From the NCBI GenBank assembly GCA_016707885.1, contig JADJGU010000001.1, positions 248,001 to 312,000 on the forward strand: 64,000 nucleotides of DNA. The letters are read 5' to 3'. The notes below the pieces were generated by a model. The model saw nothing but the letters and a program-made list of their open reading frames with translations. It searched no databases and was not told the DNA's origin. This DNA comes from Sphingomonadales bacterium. Its GTDB lineage: Bacteria; Pseudomonadota; Alphaproteobacteria; Sphingomonadales; Sphingomonadaceae. Made by a program: the position numbers and the translations under genes. Shown here piece by piece: positions 61,462 to 64,000 of this stretch. The first letter of the stretch is position 1. Each line of letters starts with the position of its first letter.

Positions 61462-62430
61462 TCAGCCCGCTGCGCGTTCTTTGAGGCGGCGCTCGATCGC
61501 ATCCCAGATTTTGCCGGGCGTATCGGTGCCGTTGAAGCGATCGATGGCGACGATGCCGGTAGGCGAAGTGACATTGATCTCGGTCAGCCATTCGCCACCA
61601 ATCACATCGATACCTACAAAGATCAGACCCAGTTCCTTGAGGCGCGGGCCCATCGCGGCGCAGATTTCCTGCTCGCGCGCGGTAAGCTCGGTTGCCTCGG
61701 CGCTACCGCCGACGGCAAGATTTGAGCGGAATTCACCTTCGCCCGGGCGGCGGTTGATCGCACCGGTGACTTCGCCATCGATCAAAACGATGCGCTTGTC
61801 GCCTTTCGCTACATCGGGAAGGAAAGGTTGCACCATATGCGGTTCGGGCCAGGTGGTGTTGAACACTTCAAACAGCGCACCGAGATTGTCGCCCTCTGCG
61901 GGCACGCGGAATATTGCCTTGCCGCCATTGCCGTGGAGCGGCTTCACGACGACAGCGCCATGTTCCTTCTGGAAGGCGCGGACCTCATCGGCCGAGCGGG
62001 TGATTAGCGTCGGCGGCATGAAACGGCGATAATCGAGCACCATCACCTTTTCGGGTGCATTGCGCACACTGACGGGGTTGTTCACCACCAGCGTCTCATG
62101 CTCGATCCGCTCCAAAAGATGGGTCGCGGTGATATAGCCGACATGGAATGGCGGGTCTTGCCGCATCAAAACGACATCCACATCCGAACCAAGATCGATC
62201 CTTTTGGGCTCCCCAAAGCGGAAATGCGCGCCCGCCACGCGCTGCAGGTCATAGACCGGATGGGCAAAGGCGGTCAGCCGGTCATTGGCATCAAGCGTCA
62301 ACGTGCCGACATCATAATGCCAAACATCATAGCCACGCGCCTGCGCCGCGAGCATCAGCGCAAAGCTGCTGTCGCCGTTTATGTTGACGCCCGCCATCGG
62401 GTCCATTTGCACCGCAACGCGCAAGCTCAT
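61462..62430 (-). CDS. gshB: glutathione synthase
   Basis: A 322-residue ATP-grasp ligase joining gamma-glutamylcysteine and glycine. The N-terminal domain starts VAVQMDPMAGVNINGDSSF; VVVKPLHGNGGKAIFRV and the glycine-rich loop, then IDGEVTGAINRRP and NVTSPTGIVAIDRF, are the family motifs. Length is normal. It lies 18 bases downstream of yraN. Glutathione may serve the GFA-type protein and possibly the Kef-like antiporter in this window. Confidence 0.96.
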   Translation of the reverse strand: MSLRVAVQMDPMAGVNINGDSSFALMLAAQARGYDVWHYDVGTLTLDANDRLTAFAHPVYDLQRVAGAHFRFGEPKRIDLGSDVDVVLMRQDPPFHVGYITATHLLERIEHETLVVNNPVSVRNAPEKVMVLDYRRFMPPTLITRSADEVRAFQKEHGAVVVKPLHGNGGKAIFRVPAEGDNLGALFEVFNTTWPEPHMVQPFLPDVAKGDKRIVLIDGEVTGAINRRPGEGEFRSNLAVGGSAEATELTAREQEICAAMGPRLKELGLIFVGIDVIGGEWLTEINVTSPTGIVAIDRFNGTDTPGKIWDAIERRLKERAAG

Positions 62431-62448
62431 CTGTTGCCCTCTTCTTCT

Positions 62449-62805
62449 CTATCCGTGCCAGACGTTGACCAGATGGTGCGGCCAGCGCCAAGGTGCAACC
62501 AATATCACGTCGATCCGCATATTTTCCGCGCCCTTGCCGTAGCGCGGGAGCAATTGCTCGGCCGCTGCCGCCACCCGGCGCAATCGCCAGCCGTCGATGG
62601 CGGTCGACAGATCGCTTCGTTTCACCCGAGCCTTTACCTCGATGAATGCAACGGTTTTTCCCCGCCGCGCGATCAGGTCCACCTCTCCTCGAGGTGTCTT
62701 GAGCCGTTGGCCGACAATGCGCCAGCCATGCAACCGCAGCCACCATGCAGCAATGGTTTCACCCCGCCGTCCGCGCTTTTCGGCCAGTTCGCGGCGGTTG
62801 CTCAT
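62449..62805 (-). CDS. UPF0102 (YraN) family putative endonuclease
   Basis: A 118-residue protein with a PD-(D/E)XK-like core: GEVDLIARRGKTVAFIEVKAR holds the catalytic Asp, Glu and Lys near residues 45-62. YraN proteins are predicted nucleases of unknown target, conserved next to rsmI. The ATG overlaps the rsmI stop by two bases, so translation is coupled. Confidence 0.9.
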   Translation of the reverse strand: MSNRRELAEKRGRRGETIAAWWLRLHGWRIVGQRLKTPRGEVDLIARRGKTVAFIEVKARVKRSDLSTAIDGWRLRRVAAAAEQLLPRYGKGAENMRIDVILVAPWRWPHHLVNVWHG

Positions 62806-63683
62806 GCGCCGGATTTAAGTGCCATGGCGCGCTCGTAAACCTCTGCCCGATCCACACCAAAGCGTTTGGCGATATCCTTGGCCGCTTTGGCGGGAGGTAG
62901 GGTTTCAAGTGCATCCTTGAGCGCGCTTACATAATCGCCTTGTTCGGCTTGCACTTCACCCGGCGGACCAACGATCAGCACGATCTCCCCTTTGGGTTCG
63001 GCTTCGGCATAGCGTTCGGCAAGCTCGGGCAGCGTTCCCGATACCACTTCTTCGAATTTCTTAGTCAGCTCCCGCGCCACCACAGCTTCGCGCCCACTCA
63101 ACTGATCGGCGAGCGCCGCAAGTGTCGCACCCAATCTCTGGCCGCTTTCGTAAAAGACCAAGGTAGATTTTACATTTCCGATTTCGGCGATAGCATCACT
63201 GCGCGCCCTGGCTTTGGAGGGCAAGAAACCGGCGAACAGGAACCGGTCGGTCGGCAGGCCTGAAATCGAGAGGGCAGCAATCACGGCACTCGCCCCTGGC
63301 GCGGTGCTGACCGCTATTCCGGCCTCGCGCGCTGCACGCACCAGCTTATATCCGGGGTCGGAAATCAGCGGAGTTCCCGCATCCGAGACGAGCACGACCA
63401 CGCCTTCGCGCGCAACGGCGAGCAGGGCGTCACGATCCGCCTCGCTGCTGTGGTCATGATAGGGCCGCATGCGATTTTTAAGGCCCAAATGGTGCAAAAG
63501 CTTGCCCGTCACACGGCTGTCTTCCACCGCAATCAGATCGGCGGCGCGCAACATTTCGATGGCCCGTTGTGACATATCTGCCAGATTGCCGATAGGGGTG
63601 GCGACGATGTACAGGCCGGAATCAATTGCCTTGGCCGGAATTTCCGGCTCTGATGCAGCAAAATCATAAGGGTTGGAGGACAT
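62802..63683 (-). CDS. rsmI: 16S rRNA (cytidine 1402-2'-O)-methyltransferase RsmI
   Basis: A 293-residue tetrapyrrole-methylase-fold enzyme that methylates C1402 in the ribosomal P site. LYIVATPIGNLADMSQRA near residue 25, AVEDSRVTGKLLHHLGL, SDAGTPLISDPGYKLVRAA and PGASAVIAALSISGLPTDRF are the family hallmarks. The open frame continues far upstream, antisense to the lipoprotein gene; MSSNPYDF at 63683 (GAGG not optimal) or 63689 is the realistic start. First gene of the rsmI-yraN-gshB-dedA operon. Confidence 0.95.
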   Translation of the reverse strand: MSSNPYDFAASEPEIPAKAIDSGLYIVATPIGNLADMSQRAIEMLRAADLIAVEDSRVTGKLLHHLGLKNRMRPYHDHSSEADRDALLAVAREGVVVLVSDAGTPLISDPGYKLVRAAREAGIAVSTAPGASAVIAALSISGLPTDRFLFAGFLPSKARARSDAIAEIGNVKSTLVFYESGQRLGATLAALADQLSGREAVVARELTKKFEEVVSGTLPELAERYAEAEPKGEIVLIVGPPGEVQAEQGDYVSALKDALETLPPAKAAKDIAKRFGVDRAEVYERAMALKSGA

Positions 63684-63687
63684 AAGC

Positions 63688-64000
63688 ATGACCATTGCAG
63701 CAACGATGGCTGCGCCGCAAGCGCAGTCGGGCAGCATCGGTTCGATGGCGAAACGCGCAGCGGCTCTGTTTGCGCTGATGTTCCTTGCAGCTTGCCAGTC
63801 GGTGATCCCGAAAGGTGGGCAGACTCCCGATGGTCCCCCGCCGGTGGTGACACCCGATCCGGGCAATGTCGTGCTATCTGACGGCGACCGTCACAGGGTG
63901 GCGTTGTTGTTGCCCGTAAGCGGTGCCGATGGCGATGTCGGCCAGTCGATTGCCAATGCGACCACGCTGGCCCTGCTCGACACGCGCAACACCAATATCC
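63688..64000 (+). CDS. penicillin-binding protein activator LpoA/LppC-like lipoprotein (3' end outside window)
   Basis: The first 104 residues of a longer protein. LFALMFLAACQS is a lipoprotein signal with lipobox LAAC (Cys36 from ATG 63688). A Pro/Gly-rich linker follows, then VALLLPVSGADGDVGQSIANATTLALLD, the beginning of the periplasmic-binding-like domain of LppC/YraM proteins. In gammaproteobacteria LpoA activates PBP1A; alphaproteobacterial relatives are in the same genomic place beside rsmI. ATG 63745 gives a more typical signal peptide and is a good alternative. Divergent from rsmI. Confidence 0.85.
   Translation, partial: MTIAATMAAPQAQSGSIGSMAKRAAALFALMFLAACQSVIPKGGQTPDGPPPVVTPDPGNVVLSDGDRHRVALLLPVSGADGDVGQSIANATTLALLDTRNTNI

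Overview
The window looks like chromosomal backbone of an alphaproteobacterium, most likely a sphingomonad (Sphingomonadales, Sphingomonadaceae; a Sphingorhabdus/Sphingopyxis-like genome is my guess at genus level, by inference only). The signs are moderately GC-rich coding sequence, a DksA that has lost the zinc-finger cysteines in the alphaproteobacterial way, the neighbourhoods rsmI-yraN-gshB, hslV-hslU, hrcA-grpE, rph-rdgB-hemW and aroK-aroB, heat-shock promoters of the CTTG-N17/18-CYTATNT type, a VPAP/RRR C-terminal sorting signal, and several small proteins typical of sphingomonads. Genes are packed tightly on both strands with many ATGA/TGATG overlaps. I see no rRNA, tRNA, CRISPR array, prophage or insertion sequence.

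Layout. 1-3.3 kb: partial quinone-reductase-like MDR gene, EamA transporter, nitrilase-family amidase, small secreted protein. 3.4-6.8 kb: galE, then the HslVU protease behind a heat-shock promoter, then a GFA-fold enzyme. 6.8-17.6 kb: M16 peptidase, CinA-like protein, map, argC, NlpC/P60 peptidase, M17 aminopeptidase, FAD monooxygenase. 17.7-23.3 kb: rimO, a nitric-oxide-response unit (Rrf2/NsrR regulator, two operator-like palindromes, group III truncated globin, membrane protein, DUF1971 protein), surE, serS. 23.4-36.9 kb: serine-rich surface protein, dksA, M48-LysM protease, accA, xerD, two uncharacterised envelope proteins, aroKB, CPA2 antiporter, IscU-like protein, cvpA, radA. 37-44.7 kb: accessory stretch of secreted proteins (DUF4189, nitroreductase, patatin, TonB-C, MBL, lysozyme-like), part of it visibly AT-richer. 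44.8-56.8 kb: dnaJ, dnaK, a copper-chaperone operon, indoleamine 2,3-dioxygenase, MATE exporter, CDP-alcohol phosphatidyltransferase, grpE, hrcA. 56.8-64 kb: rph, rdgB, hemW, xerC, dedA, gshB, yraN, rsmI and a partial lipoprotein gene.

Functional links. Protein quality control is strongly represented: HslVU, DnaK, DnaJ, GrpE, HrcA, M48 and M16 proteases. dnaK, grpE and hslV each carry a near-identical RpoH-type promoter, which suggests a shared heat-shock regulon. Both Xer recombinases lie in the window. The NO-response unit is the most attractive regulatory module.

Two features look non-biological or need resequencing. The rdgB 3' end runs into a roughly 300-base tract full of long G runs (58.3-58.6 kb), and hemW carries a 13-G run (59.8 kb). 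Three related composite palindromic repeats (12.8, 44.8 and 57.6 kb) and one REP-like doublet (13.9 kb) sit in intergenic gaps.
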